64,000 bases of DNA from Primorskyibacter sedentarius (GTDB lineage: Bacteria > Pseudomonadota > Alphaproteobacteria > Rhodobacterales > Rhodobacteraceae): positions 62,001 through 126,000 of the forward strand of contig NZ_SLZU01000013.1 in assembly GCF_004342065.1 (NCBI RefSeq), in the 5' to 3' direction. Shown piece after piece: positions 1 through 8,708 of the stretch. The notes under the pieces are model-generated. The model was not told where the DNA came from, ran no database searches, and saw only the letters and a program-made list of their open reading frames with translations. The translations under genes were made by a program, and so were the position numbers. Numbering within the stretch: the stretch's first letter is position 1; each line of letters starts with the position of its first letter.

Positions 1-1167
1 CTGCGGTGGGACGTTCTGGACAGCTTTGCCGATGCTGCGGCGCAGGCCGGCATCGAAAAGACCGATGATTTCAACAGTGGTGACAATGCAGGCGTAGGCT
101 ATTTCGACGTCAATCAGCGGTCGGGATGGCGATGGAACACGTCAAAGGCATTCCTGCGGCCAATTAAATCGCGCAGCAACCTGACAGTCTGGACCGAAGC
201 ACATGTTGAAAAGCTGGTCTTTGAAAATGGCACCAATGGGCGGCCCCGCTGTAAAGGAGCTTTGGTCAATCGAGGTGGCGCATCGGTTCGGGTCAGTGCG
301 GCGCGCGAGGTCGTGCTTTGTGCGGGGGCGGTGAACTCCCCGGCCATCCTGCAATTGTCGGGTATTGGCCCTGCCGGGTTGCTGACCTCCCACTGCATCG
401 ACCTTGTGCTTGACGCCCCGCAGGTGGGCGAGAACCTGCAGGATCACCTTCAAATCCGGGCCGTGTTCAAGGTCAGGGGCACGCGGACCCTGAACACGCT
501 TGCCAACTCGATCTTCGGCAAGGCCCGGATCGGGATGGAATATTTGTTCAGGCGGTCTGGCCCGATGAGCATGGCGCCAAGCCAGCTGGGGGCTTTCACC
601 CGATCTGACGCATCGCGCCCGCATGCCAACCTGGAATACCACGTTCAACCGCTGAGCCTTGAAGCCTTTGGCGAGGATCTGCACGACTTTCCGGCAGTCA
701 CCGTCAGTGTCTGCAACCTCAACCCGACAAGCCGCGGACATGTGCGTATCGGTTCGTCCGATTTCCAAGCTGCGCCGAGGATTTCGCCCAATTACCTGGC
801 GACGGACGAAGACCGCAAAGTCGCGGCGCAAAGCCTGCGGCAGGTCCGCCAGATCATGGCGCAACCGGCCATGGCCCCCTACGTACCGGAGGAGTTCAAG
901 CCCGGTATCCAGTATCAGAGCGACGATGACTTGGCCAAGCTCGCCGGCGATATCGCGACCACCATCTTTCACCCGGTCGGGACGGTGAAAATGGGGCATA
1001 AGGACGACCCGACTGCGGTGCTCGACCCTCATCTGCGACTAAAGGGGGTCGCAGGTCTGCGTGTCGTTGATGCCAGCATCATGCCAGAGATCACAAGTGG
1101 AAACACAAATGCGCCAACCCTCATGATCGCCGAGAAGGCCGCGGGCTGGATCCTGTCCGGGCAGTAA
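1..1167 (+). CDS. GMC-family FAD oxidoreductase (choline dehydrogenase-like), 5' truncated
   Basis: The reading frame is open from the first base of the window, so the N-terminal FAD dinucleotide-binding region lies outside. The visible part has the GMC signature REVVLCAGAVNSPAILQLSGIGP (residues about 101-123 of the visible part) and the C-terminal block FHPVGTVKMG...DPHLRLKG...GLRVVDASIMP...NTNAPTLMIAEKAA, which carries the catalytic His and Asn of the family. GMC enzymes oxidise alcohols such as choline or polyethylene glycols. The substrate cannot be told here, and no betaine genes are adjacent. It ends before a hairpin shared with the convergent gene. Confidence 0.9.
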   Translation: MRWDVLDSFADAAAQAGIEKTDDFNSGDNAGVGYFDVNQRSGWRWNTSKAFLRPIKSRSNLTVWTEAHVEKLVFENGTNGRPRCKGALVNRGGASVRVSAAREVVLCAGAVNSPAILQLSGIGPAGLLTSHCIDLVLDAPQVGENLQDHLQIRAVFKVRGTRTLNTLANSIFGKARIGMEYLFRRSGPMSMAPSQLGAFTRSDASRPHANLEYHVQPLSLEAFGEDLHDFPAVTVSVCNLNPTSRGHVRIGSSDFQAAPRISPNYLATDEDRKVAAQSLRQVRQIMAQPAMAPYVPEEFKPGIQYQSDDDLAKLAGDIATTIFHPVGTVKMGHKDDPTAVLDPHLRLKGVAGLRVVDASIMPEITSGNTNAPTLMIAEKAAGWILSGQ

Positions 1168-1220
1168 AGGCAGGGGATGATGACCGGGGCGCATTGCTGC
1201 AATCGCGCATCAAGCGACGT

Positions 1221-1249
1221 ACAGGGCCGCCAACGAAGGACGGCCCTGT
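1221..1249. terminator. Bidirectional hairpin terminator
   Basis: A perfect 9-bp stem (ACAGGGCCG at 1221-1229, CGGCCCTGT at 1241-1249) with an 11-nt loop lies between two convergent genes, the GMC oxidoreductase ending at 1167 and the DJ-1-like gene ending at 1258. There is no clear T-run on either side, so it may work as a transcript-end stabiliser or as a weak intrinsic terminator. Confidence 0.5.
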
Positions 1250-1257
1250 GCCATATC

Positions 1258-1932
1258 TTACAGCAGTGAAAGCAACTTGCGCGCCGCTTCTTCAGAGGAG
1301 GCGGGGTTCTGCCCGGTCACCAGCTTGCCGTCCACGACGACGAAAGACGCCCAGTCATCACCCTTGCGGTAGATACCACCATTGGCCTTCAGCATATCCT
1401 CGACAAGAAACGGGACCACATCCGTGAGCCCCACGGCCTCTTCTTCGGTGTTGGTGAACCCGGTCACCGTTTTGCCGGACACCAGCGGCTTGTCATCCGT
1501 GCCCATAGTGCGCCGGAAAACCGCAGGGGCATGGCAGACAGCCCCGACAGGGCGGTCGGATCCGGCGAAGGCCTCGATCAGCGCCTTGCTGTCATCATCT
1601 TCGGCCAGATCCCACAAAGGACCGTGCCCGCCGGGATAGAAAATCGCGTCGAACCCATCGGCAGAAACGGAGGAAAGAACCCGGGTGTTCGCGAGCGCGG
1701 CCTGCGCATCCTTGTCGGACTTGAAGCGCGTCGTTGCCTCTGTCTGTGCATCCTCGGTATCGCTGCCGGGGTCGAGCGGTGGCTGGCCGCCCTTGGGCGA
1801 TGCCAGCGTTATCTCGGCGCCCGCATCCTTGAAGACATAGTAGGGGGCCGCGAACTCTTCCAACCAGAAGCCCGTTTTCTTGCCGGTATCGCCCAGTTGG
1901 TCGTGCGAGGTTAAAACCATCAGTATTTTCAT
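1258..1932 (-). CDS. DJ-1/PfpI family protein (type 1 glutamine amidotransferase-like)
   Basis: A 224-residue protein starting MKILMVLTSHDQLGDTGKKTG. It shows the DJ-1/PfpI fold signature: the nucleophile-elbow cysteine in GAVCHAPAVF (around residue 139) and the acidic residue in FYPGGHGPLWDL, with FWLEEFAAPYYVF near the N-terminus as in Hsp31/YhbO-like members. Such proteins act as glyoxalase III, deglycase-like or chaperone proteins in the cytoplasm. The ATG at 1932 was chosen because the upstream in-frame extension overlaps the coding region of the neighbouring oxidoreductase. It lies 28 bases after that gene in the same direction, so the two may be co-transcribed. The exact activity is inferred only at family level. 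Confidence 0.88.
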   Translation of the reverse strand: MKILMVLTSHDQLGDTGKKTGFWLEEFAAPYYVFKDAGAEITLASPKGGQPPLDPGSDTEDAQTEATTRFKSDKDAQAALANTRVLSSVSADGFDAIFYPGGHGPLWDLAEDDDSKALIEAFAGSDRPVGAVCHAPAVFRRTMGTDDKPLVSGKTVTGFTNTEEEAVGLTDVVPFLVEDMLKANGGIYRKGDDWASFVVVDGKLVTGQNPASSEEAARKLLSLL

Positions 1933-1960
1933 GCAGTCAGCGCCTTTCCGTAGGTGTGTT

Positions 1961-2992
1961 TCAGTCGCTAAGCTTGACGACACGCTTGCCGAATGCCTCG
2001 CCTCTGAGCAGCCCAACGAATGCGGCGGGCGCCTGTTCCAGACCACTGATGACTTCTTCGCGATAACGGATACGGCCGTCGGCGACCCAGCCGCCCACCT
2101 GCTTGGCGAATTCCGGGTAAAGATGGCCGAAGTCATCAAAGACGATGAAGCCACGCACCGTCATGCGCTTTTTCAGAATTGTCCCCAACAGAAGGTTGAG
2201 CCGGTCCGGACCGTCGGGAAGCGAAATCGCGTTATACTGTGAAATCAGGCCGCAGACAGGGATCCGCGCCGAGGTGTTCAGCAGCGGCATCACCGCATCA
2301 AAAACCGCCCCGCCGACATTTTCGTAGTAGATATCGATACCGTCAGGAACGGCGTTTTTCAGGGCCTCGGGAAAGCCGTTAGCCTTGTAATCGATGCAGG
2401 CATCAAATCCCAGCGTGTCGACGACATGCGCGCATTTCTCAGACCCGCCGGCAATGCCTACGACGCGCAGTCCCAGGATCTTGCCGATCTGCCCGACAGT
2501 CGCGCCGACGGGGCCGCTGGCGCCTGCAACGACCAGTGTTTCGCCTTCTTTCGGCTGGCCGATCTGCGTCAGGCCGGCCCATGCGGTCAGCCCTGGCATG
2601 CCCAGAACACCCAATGCCCAGGACGGATTTTCGGGGGATTTGCCCATGTTGATGACCCCTGTGCCATCGGAAAGGGCGTAGTCCTGCCATCCCCCGAAAG
2701 CCACGACCCAATCGTCGGCCTCGAACCCGGGGACGTCAGAGCTGACAACCTGCGCCACGGTCCCGCCGACCATGACGTCACCAATCTCGACCGGCGCCGC
2801 ATAGGACGGTGCATCGCTCATCCGGCCGCGCATGTAGGGATCGAGGGACAGAAATTCGTTTCGCAACAGCATCTGTCCCTTCCTTGGAGTAGGAACGGGC
2901 GCAGTCTCAAGGCGGAGCGTGTTGTCATTGGGCTCGCCCTGCGGGCGTTCGGCCAGTACGAATTTGCGGTTTTCTGTCTGAGACTGGGGCAT
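1961..2992 (-). CDS. NADP-dependent oxidoreductase, CurA/leukotriene B4 dehydrogenase type (MDR superfamily)
   Basis: A 343-residue medium-chain reductase with the family features LSLDPYMRGRM (about residues 44-54), GLTAWAGL, and the NADP-binding loop VVAGASGPVGATVGQIGKILGLRVVGIAGG. Further marks are DACIDYKANGFPEAL and IDIYYENVGGAVFDAV. Relatives reduce the double bond of alpha,beta-unsaturated carbonyls using NADPH. The ATG at 2992 is preceded by AGGAA at a good distance, and the longer in-frame extension upstream has no family similarity. Together with the downstream DJ-1-like gene it could form a small reactive-carbonyl defence operon, which is an inference from their families. Confidence 0.9.
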   Translation of the reverse strand: MPQSQTENRKFVLAERPQGEPNDNTLRLETAPVPTPRKGQMLLRNEFLSLDPYMRGRMSDAPSYAAPVEIGDVMVGGTVAQVVSSDVPGFEADDWVVAFGGWQDYALSDGTGVINMGKSPENPSWALGVLGMPGLTAWAGLTQIGQPKEGETLVVAGASGPVGATVGQIGKILGLRVVGIAGGSEKCAHVVDTLGFDACIDYKANGFPEALKNAVPDGIDIYYENVGGAVFDAVMPLLNTSARIPVCGLISQYNAISLPDGPDRLNLLLGTILKKRMTVRGFIVFDDFGHLYPEFAKQVGGWVADGRIRYREEVISGLEQAPAAFVGLLRGEAFGKRVVKLSD

Positions 2993-3295
2993 GGGTATTC
3001 CTGTTCCTGCGTTGGTCTTGTCTGTCGCAAAGGTCAAGCAGTTCCACGGGCCGCGCGGAGCGGCTTGCGATGTGACGGCATGATTTCGAAGGGCAGATGT
3101 TGGTGCGTGATGCTGAACCGTAGCTAGGCCTGATTTGCGACAATGCAATGGCCCCAGCTGCATTCATCTTGGTATCTGCAACATGTGAATGTGCGTCATT
3201 GCGCAACGGGTCGTGCGAAGAACCTAGGTAGGTACTAAGCCACGCGGGCATTCAGGGTTGTCCGCAATGCGCCAAATCAACCGTTTGAAACAGCG
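2993..3295. other. Intergenic region without a recognisable gene
   Basis: These 303 bases separate the start of the CurA-like gene from the 3' end of the next minus-strand gene. They should hold the promoter of the oxidoreductase gene. A short dyad, AATGCA at 3142-3147 with TGCATT at 3159-3164, is the only symmetrical element seen. Short frames crossing it look like shadows. Confidence 0.4.
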
Positions 3296-4162
3296 TCAGG
3301 TGCAGTTTGGCGCGGCGAAAACCCCTTTGCTGAGTCTCGCGACCTTGCCGTCTTTCATGAGGTTCGCAAGAACCTGGAGGCGTGCCTTACGGGTCGATTT
3401 CGATGTCTCGACAGCGCGTATCTTGCGCATCAGCTGCTGCAAGGTGAACTGCTTACAGTCTTCAACGTATGACAGATAGACCACGGCGGCCTCCATCAGA
3501 TCGGGCAGGGCGGTGGCGCCCCTGACACGAACAAATTCGGGGAAATCGATTTGGTCTGCACCCGGGTCGCTCTGAACCCTTGGGTCATGTCGGAAGGCGT
3601 CGGCGTTGACCTGCGAAGGTTTGCGCGAAGTCATCGCTTGATGGGTGATATCCGTTCGCTGCTCTGGCACCAGCATCAGCGTCGCGTAAACGGGGTGCTC
3701 ATGGGACGTATCCGGATCGGCCGAGGTCGCAAGATCCTGCCGGTAGCGCGTCTCGGCATCCGGTTCATTGCACTTGTTTGGCGATTCCAGACCTGCCCGT
3801 GTGGCTGCGGCGGCCGCCCGGAGATGGGCAAGCGCGTGACGGCGGCGCGACCCCGCGGGATTGCCCATTTCGGCGTCGGCCTTGGCGATGAGCCGGGTCA
3901 TGTCAGCCGCGTCCTCGTCCTCATCCGCCGGATGTCCGTCACCTGCGGTGGCCGTAGCGGACCGCAAACCGATTTCGTCGGGTTGCACCGCGTCTTGGGT
4001 GATTTCCTGCAGTTTCCCCGCGGCAACAGCGTTTCTGAATTCCGAACGTTTGACCTTGAGCACACGCCACCGTTGTCCCGCTGTGACCCCGGCCCCTGAA
4101 CTCTCCTCCCGCTTCGGATCGAATTGTTTTGCTGGATCATTGAACGCACCCGTGGTCACCAT
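3296..4162 (-). CDS. Conserved-looking hypothetical protein
   Basis: About 288 residues with no family I recognise. The middle (about residues 80-150) is rich in Ala, Asp and Arg and is probably disordered or coiled. The C-terminal 85 residues look folded and helical (ALPDLMEAAVVYLSYVEDCKQFTLQQLMRKIRAVETSKS...LMKDGKVARLSKGVFAAP) and read like a small winged-helix module, with the last strand-like stretch resembling a wing. No signal peptide or membrane segment is present. Starts are possible at GTG 4168 or ATG 4162, and the ATG is given. Overlapping plus-strand frames are less plausible because they have no recognisable fold. It is divergent from the thiamine pyrophosphokinase gene. Confidence 0.6.
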   Translation of the reverse strand: MVTTGAFNDPAKQFDPKREESSGAGVTAGQRWRVLKVKRSEFRNAVAAGKLQEITQDAVQPDEIGLRSATATAGDGHPADEDEDAADMTRLIAKADAEMGNPAGSRRRHALAHLRAAAAATRAGLESPNKCNEPDAETRYRQDLATSADPDTSHEHPVYATLMLVPEQRTDITHQAMTSRKPSQVNADAFRHDPRVQSDPGADQIDFPEFVRVRGATALPDLMEAAVVYLSYVEDCKQFTLQQLMRKIRAVETSKSTRKARLQVLANLMKDGKVARLSKGVFAAPNCT

Positions 4163-4296
4163 CCGCACGTCACTTTCGTAGGTCTATGGGAATTCCAGAT
4201 GGGCGAAGGCGCGCTATGCTTCCGTGTCGAACGCCCCTGGATTCCGGCTGATTGTGCAACATTGTGTTCTTTATCTGAAAACGTCATTAAGTACCT

Positions 4297-4959
4297 ATGA
4301 ACGAAGTCATATTTAGCAGTTCCAATCCGGTGACGCTGGTCGGGGGCGGTGCTCACGACGCGTCTGTTTTGCGTGACTGTCTGCGCCACGCTCCGCAGGT
4401 TGTAGCAGCCGATAGTGGCGCGGATGTGGCATTGTCGTGCAATATTATCCCCGACGCGGTTGTCGGCGATCTGGACTCTGTCTCAGCGGATGCGAAGGCG
4501 GCGATCCCGGCTGACCGATTGCACCGTATCGGCGAACAGGACAGCACGGATTTCGAAAAATGCCTGCGCTCTATCGATGCTCCGGCCATTCTGTGCGCGG
4601 GTTTTTTCGGGGACCGGCTGGATCACCAGCTTGCGGTCTTGTCGGTGCTGGCGCGCTACGACGCGCGGCACATGCTGGTTGGACCCGTGGATGTCGTGTT
4701 TGCTGCACCGCGACGCATTGCACTTGATCTGCCGTTTGGGACCAGGTTTTCGCTCTTTCCGATGAGACAGGTGGCAGGGCGCAGTCGCGGCCTGCGCTGG
4801 CCGATTGATGGTATCGACTTCACGCCGGACGGCCGTATCGGCACCTCGAACGAGGTGACGGGGCCGGTCGAACTGGAAACCGATGGGCCGGGACTGCTGG
4901 TTATTCTGCCGCGGAGCGCATTTGCGCAGGTCCTGGAGGCGTGGGGGCTGACCGGCTGA
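4297..4959 (+). CDS. thiN: Thiamine diphosphokinase
   Basis: A 220-residue protein that transfers pyrophosphate from ATP to thiamine to make thiamine diphosphate in the cytosol. Family motifs are in order: VVAADSGAD (residues 35-43), the metal-binding VVGDLDS (54-60), the substrate loop EQDSTDFEKCL (79-89), GFFGDRLDHQLA, and near the C-terminus GRIGTSNEVTG, the thiamine pocket. The length matches single-domain bacterial enzymes. ATG 4297 is the first start in the frame. No thiamine riboswitch is visible upstream. Its 3' end overlaps the convergent exporter gene by 59 bases. Confidence 0.92.
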   Translation: MNEVIFSSSNPVTLVGGGAHDASVLRDCLRHAPQVVAADSGADVALSCNIIPDAVVGDLDSVSADAKAAIPADRLHRIGEQDSTDFEKCLRSIDAPAILCAGFFGDRLDHQLAVLSVLARYDARHMLVGPVDVVFAAPRRIALDLPFGTRFSLFPMRQVAGRSRGLRWPIDGIDFTPDGRIGTSNEVTGPVELETDGPGLLVILPRSAFAQVLEAWGLTG

Positions 4960-5836
4960 TCGCGCGTTCGCGCAGCACGATATACAGCCCCGCCGCAATC
5001 GTGATGAGTATTCCGACCGACGCCAAGGCATTCGGCAGTTCGCTGAAGATGATCCAGCCGATCAGCGTCGCGAAAGGTATCTCCAGATATTGCATCGGGG
5101 CGAGCGTGGCCGAAGGCGCATAGCGCAGCGACCATGTCATGAGCAGATGCGCCAGCGTGCCCAGAAGGCCGATCCCCAGAAGCAATCCCAGAGTGTCCGT
5201 GCTTGGCGTGACCCATTCGAAGGCAGACCCTTCGACATGGCCAAACAGCAGGATTGCCGGGGCGATCATCACCACCGCCATGACACCGCTGACGGCCTGA
5301 AGGCCGATCGGATCGGTTTCCTTCGCGATCTGGCGTGTGACCAACATGAAAAACGCGAAGTTCAGGGCGACACCCAAGGGCAGCAGGGCGGGCCAGCCAA
5401 CCTGCTGAAAGCTGGGTTGCACAACAAGCAGCGTACCGATGAAACCGACCGCGCAGGCAACCATCCGGCGCCAGCCGATCTCTTCTTGAAGCACGTAATG
5501 CCCAAGGACCATCATCAGGAAAGGCATCACGAAAGCAATCGCCACGGCATCCGCAAGGGGCAGGTAGCGCAGCGCGGTGAACATCATCGCGATTCCCACT
5601 CCGTGCAGCACGGTGCGTAGAATAGTCAGCCGCAAGACCCGTCCGCGCATGCGCCAAGGCCGCCCGGTGGCCATGATGAGAGGGATGAGGACAAGCGCCT
5701 GTACGGCGAATCGCCAAAGCAGCAATTCTCCGATGGGCACCACCCCGCCAAGGAGTTTGGCAACCGCATCACCCATAGGTGCAACGACACAAAATCCGAG
5801 CATGAGCCCGATACCAAGTAGGGGTCTGTCCATCAT
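4901..5836 (-). CDS. EamA/DMT-family transporter
   Basis: A 311-residue inner-membrane protein with about ten hydrophobic segments arranged as two EamA repeats, for example LLGIGLMLGFCVVAPMGDAV in the first repeat. Proline-glycine helix breaks and the paired segments ALRYLPLADAVAIAFVMPFLMMVLG and SLRYAPSATLAPMQYLEIPFATLIG occur at equal places in each half. Family members export amino acids, metabolites or drugs, and the substrate cannot be inferred. It starts at one of two adjacent ATGs (5836 or 5833). A pair of 10-bp direct repeats lies 49-78 bases upstream. Confidence 0.88.
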   Translation of the reverse strand: MMDRPLLGIGLMLGFCVVAPMGDAVAKLLGGVVPIGELLLWRFAVQALVLIPLIMATGRPWRMRGRVLRLTILRTVLHGVGIAMMFTALRYLPLADAVAIAFVMPFLMMVLGHYVLQEEIGWRRMVACAVGFIGTLLVVQPSFQQVGWPALLPLGVALNFAFFMLVTRQIAKETDPIGLQAVSGVMAVVMIAPAILLFGHVEGSAFEWVTPSTDTLGLLLGIGLLGTLAHLLMTWSLRYAPSATLAPMQYLEIPFATLIGWIIFSELPNALASVGILITIAAGLYIVLRERAISRSAPTPPGPAQMRSAAE

Positions 5837-5884
5837 CCGGCCAAGCTAAGCCGAGAGCCAAAGCTTGGCAATCCGGTTTCGCGT

Positions 5885-5914
5885 ATTACGTGTGGTGAAA
5901 TCGCATTACGTGTG
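5885..5914. promoter_or_regulatory. 20-bp-phased direct repeat upstream of the EamA gene
   Basis: The decamer ATTACGTGTG occurs at 5885-5894 and again at 5905-5914, exactly 20 bp apart, about two helical turns. It lies in the short gap between the end of sdaA and the start of the exporter gene, where the exporter's promoter should be. The spacing fits a regulator binding two half-sites on one DNA face. No regulator gene is adjacent. Confidence 0.4.
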
Positions 5915-5961
5915 TACGGAACTAAGGCGGTTTGGCGGCGCCAGCTTTGCCTTACCTTACG

Positions 5962-7335
5962 TCAACAATTGGGCACATTCACCGCAAGCCCGCCCAATGA
6001 GGTCTCCTTGTATTTTTCGGCCATGTCTACGCCGGTTTGCCTCATGGTTTCGATACAGGCGTCGAGCGGGACGAGATGCGTGCCATTGCCGCGCAAGGCA
6101 AGGCTGGCGGCGGTGACGGCCTTTACCGCACCCAACCCGTTACGCTCGATACAGGGCACCTGAACCAGACCTTTGACAGGGTCGCAGGTCATGCCAAGAT
6201 GGTGCTCCAGCGCGATTTCAGCAGCGTTTTCGATCTGTGCCGGCGAGCCCCCCAAGACAGCGCAAAGCCCTGCGGCGGCCATCGCAGAGGCGCTGCCCAC
6301 TTCCGCCTGACAGCCCGCCTCGGCGCCCGAAATGGATGCGTTGTATTTGACCAGTCCACCAATTGCGGCAGCCGTCAGCAGGAAATCGGGGATGCGCGCA
6401 GCGCTGGCGCCCGGCACGTGGTCCAGCCAGTAGCGAATCGTCGCGGGCACAACTCCCGCAGCGCCATTGGTCGGGGCAGTCACGACCTGACCACCGGCGG
6501 CGTTTTCTTCGTTCACCGCCATGGCATACATGCTCATCCAGTCGTTGATCGTATGCGGGGCCGGCTGATTGCGACCACGTTCCGACTGCAACGCGTCGTG
6601 AATCCCGCGTGCACGACGCCGGACATTCAGGCCGCCGGGAAGAATCCCGTCGTTTTCCAAACCACGGTCGATGCAATCATTCATCACCTGCCAGATGCGT
6701 TTCACGCCGCGGTCCAGCCCCTCTGCCGTGCCGCGGGACACCTCGTTTGCGCGTTTCATTTCGGCAATGCTCAGGCCATTGTTCTCAGCCATCTGCAGCA
6801 TCTCTGCGGCCGTCTTGAACGGGTAGGGGACGGGGTCACCCTCATCGGTATCGCGACCGGCGGCGAGTTCGGCCTCTGTCAGGACAAAGCCACCGCCGAC
6901 CGAATAGTAAGTCTCTTGCAGCACGACATCGCCCTGCGCGTCCGTGGCCAGCAGAATCATGCCATTGGCATGACCGGGAAGCGCGGGCCCGAAGTCAAAT
7001 CGCAGATCCTTCTTCGGGTCGAACTGCAACGGTGCCAGCCCTTCTGGCGTGACCTGCTTGGTGTCTCGGATTCGGGCAAGGGCGGCCTCGGCAGCCTCGG
7101 GGTCGTAGCTTTCGGGCTGAAAGCCTGCGAGGCCCAGCACGGTTGCGCGGTCCGTGGCATGCCCCACGCCGGTATGCGCAAGCGATCCGTGCAGGCTGGC
7201 GCGCAGCCCGTGCACCTGGAAGGGCGAGCCGCGCAGCAGGTCCAGAAAGCGCCCTGCGGCGACCATCGGCCCCATCGTGTGCGAAGAGGACGGGCCGATG
7301 CCCACCTTGAACATCTCGAAGACAGAAAGAAACAT
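5962..7335 (-). CDS. sdaA: L-serine ammonia-lyase (iron-sulfur type)
   Basis: A 457-residue single-chain enzyme converting L-serine to pyruvate and ammonia with a 4Fe-4S cluster. It begins MFLSVFEMFKVGIGPSSSHTMGPM, the characteristic N-terminal block. It continues with GHATDRATVLGL and the C-terminal alpha domain with GAAGVVPATIRYW, EAGCQAEVGSASAMAAAGL, GMTCDPVKGLVQVPCIERNGLGAVKAV. The cluster cysteines fall in these last blocks (SGAEAGCQ, GMTCDP, VPCIER). Length and domain order (beta then alpha) match the one-chain type. It stands alone between the exporter gene and the hfl operon. Confidence 0.95.
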   Translation of the reverse strand: MFLSVFEMFKVGIGPSSSHTMGPMVAAGRFLDLLRGSPFQVHGLRASLHGSLAHTGVGHATDRATVLGLAGFQPESYDPEAAEAALARIRDTKQVTPEGLAPLQFDPKKDLRFDFGPALPGHANGMILLATDAQGDVVLQETYYSVGGGFVLTEAELAAGRDTDEGDPVPYPFKTAAEMLQMAENNGLSIAEMKRANEVSRGTAEGLDRGVKRIWQVMNDCIDRGLENDGILPGGLNVRRRARGIHDALQSERGRNQPAPHTINDWMSMYAMAVNEENAAGGQVVTAPTNGAAGVVPATIRYWLDHVPGASAARIPDFLLTAAAIGGLVKYNASISGAEAGCQAEVGSASAMAAAGLCAVLGGSPAQIENAAEIALEHHLGMTCDPVKGLVQVPCIERNGLGAVKAVTAASLALRGNGTHLVPLDACIETMRQTGVDMAEKYKETSLGGLAVNVPNC

Positions 7336-7464
7336 GTCGCGCCTTCCCTAAATTGCGTGCTGAGTGTCGATCTAGCGCAGCTTGCAAGAGCCGGAGATGC
7401 GTGGGGCGACATTTTCATTGCCGCCTGCGGCGTGGGTGCAAATCGCTTGGGTCGCCGACGGTGG

Positions 7465-7662
7465 TCAGGCGCCCAGCCAGTGGGCGATCCACACCAGCAG
7501 GACCCCCATCGCCATCGCAGTCAAACCGACGAGGCGCCGGGCGTCAATGTCAAGGTTTCGCAGCGCTTCGAGCAAGGTCTCGATAAGCGAAGGGGCCAGC
7601 AACCATGCCAGCCCCTCCACCAAGAGTACGAGTCCGATCGCAAGGATCAGAGTTTCGATCAA
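7465..7662 (-). CDS. DUF2065 small membrane protein
   Basis: A 65-residue protein with two hydrophobic helices (residues 3-25 and 44-63) joined by a short polar loop, LEALRNLDIDARR, matching the YjeT/DUF2065 pattern. It starts with TTG at 7662, overlapping the last bases of hflC, so its translation is probably coupled to that gene. DUF2065 genes are often found after hflKC, and its role is unknown. Confidence 0.82.
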   Translation of the reverse strand: MIETLILAIGLVLLVEGLAWLLAPSLIETLLEALRNLDIDARRLVGLTAMAMGVLLVWIAHWLGA

Positions 7663-8708
7663 TTGGACGCAGCCGGCGCTTCGGCGGCGCCGTCCTCGAT
7701 TGTGTCTGCCTCAGCGCCATCGGTCTCTGGCTGCAGGGCCTCTTCGGGCAGTTCCGGCGCGCCGGGGCTTACCGGTGCCATCTGCCGAAGCTTCTCGACA
7801 TCCATATTCTCGATATTGACGGCACCCAGACCATCCGCACGGATCGCCCCGAAGAGCGGGCTGAGCAGATCGCTGTCGGGCGAGATCACCAGCGTGGAAT
7901 TCTCCGGCTGAAGAGTCTCTTCGAACGCGGCGAGCGAGCGGTAGAAGGCGAAGAACTCCGTGTTGTCGCCAAAGGCTTCGGCATAAACGCGGTTACGTTC
8001 TGCGTCGGCCTCACCTCGGGTGATGTCGGCATCCCGTTCGGCGTTTGACACGGTTTCCACAACGGTCCGGTCGGCAGCGGCGCGAACACGCTGTGCAGCC
8101 TCGTTACCGCGGGCGATCTCGTCGGCGGCTTCGCGTTCACGTTCGGCGCGCATCCGGGCAAAGGTCGCTTCGAGGTTCTGCTGCGGCAGGTTGGTCTGCT
8201 TCAGGCGAACGTCGACGATTTCCAGCCCAAGGCTTTCGGCGCGGGTCCGGGCAGCGGTACGGATACGTACTGCCAGATCCCGGCGTTCAACCGACAGGAT
8301 CGTGTCGGAGGTTACCTGATCGGCACCCAGAACTTCGCGGATCTGCGCGTTCAGAATGGCCGAGAGACGATCCTCGGCAGTCCGAATGCCACCAACACCA
8401 ACGGCCTGGCGGAACTGAACCACGTCAGAAATCCGGTAACGCGCGAAGGCGTCAACAACCAGTCGGCGGTCGTCCGATGGCGTGACCTCGATCGTGTCGG
8501 TGTCCAGCGACAGGATGCGGTCGTCGTATTTCACGACTTCCTGAATCAGCGGAACCTTGAAGCCAAGCCCCGGTTCTTCGACGACCTGACGGATCTGGCC
8601 AAATTGCAGCACAAGCGCCTTCTCGCGCTCGTCCACGATGAAGACGGACATTGACACGGCGATGATCGCGATGACGACGCCGGGTAGAAGAAAGGCGGAT
8701 TTACGCAT
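7659..8708 (-). CDS. hflC: Protease modulator HflC
   Basis: A 349-residue SPFH/band-7 protein. It has an N-terminal membrane anchor (about residues 5-25), EREKALVLQFGQIRQVVEEPGLGFKVP, DDRILSLDTDTIEVTPSDDRRLVVDAFARYRI, then a long helical region rich in Arg, Glu and Ala (MRAEREREAADEIARGNEAAQRVRAAAD). With HflK it forms a large membrane complex that encloses and restrains the FtsH protease on the periplasmic side. Its last 60 residues are acidic and Pro/Ala-rich, longer than in enteric HflC. Its ATG shares one base with the hflK stop. Confidence 0.95.
   Translation of the reverse strand: MRKSAFLLPGVVIAIIAVSMSVFIVDEREKALVLQFGQIRQVVEEPGLGFKVPLIQEVVKYDDRILSLDTDTIEVTPSDDRRLVVDAFARYRISDVVQFRQAVGVGGIRTAEDRLSAILNAQIREVLGADQVTSDTILSVERRDLAVRIRTAARTRAESLGLEIVDVRLKQTNLPQQNLEATFARMRAEREREAADEIARGNEAAQRVRAAADRTVVETVSNAERDADITRGEADAERNRVYAEAFGDNTEFFAFYRSLAAFEETLQPENSTLVISPDSDLLSPLFGAIRADGLGAVNIENMDVEKLRQMAPVSPGAPELPEEALQPETDGAEADTIEDGAAEAPAASN

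Noticed and set aside
4169-4296. Possible thiamine riboswitch before the thiamine pyrophosphokinase gene
   Set aside because: No CTGAGA-type thi-box core and no stem pattern of the riboswitch could be found in these 128 bases.
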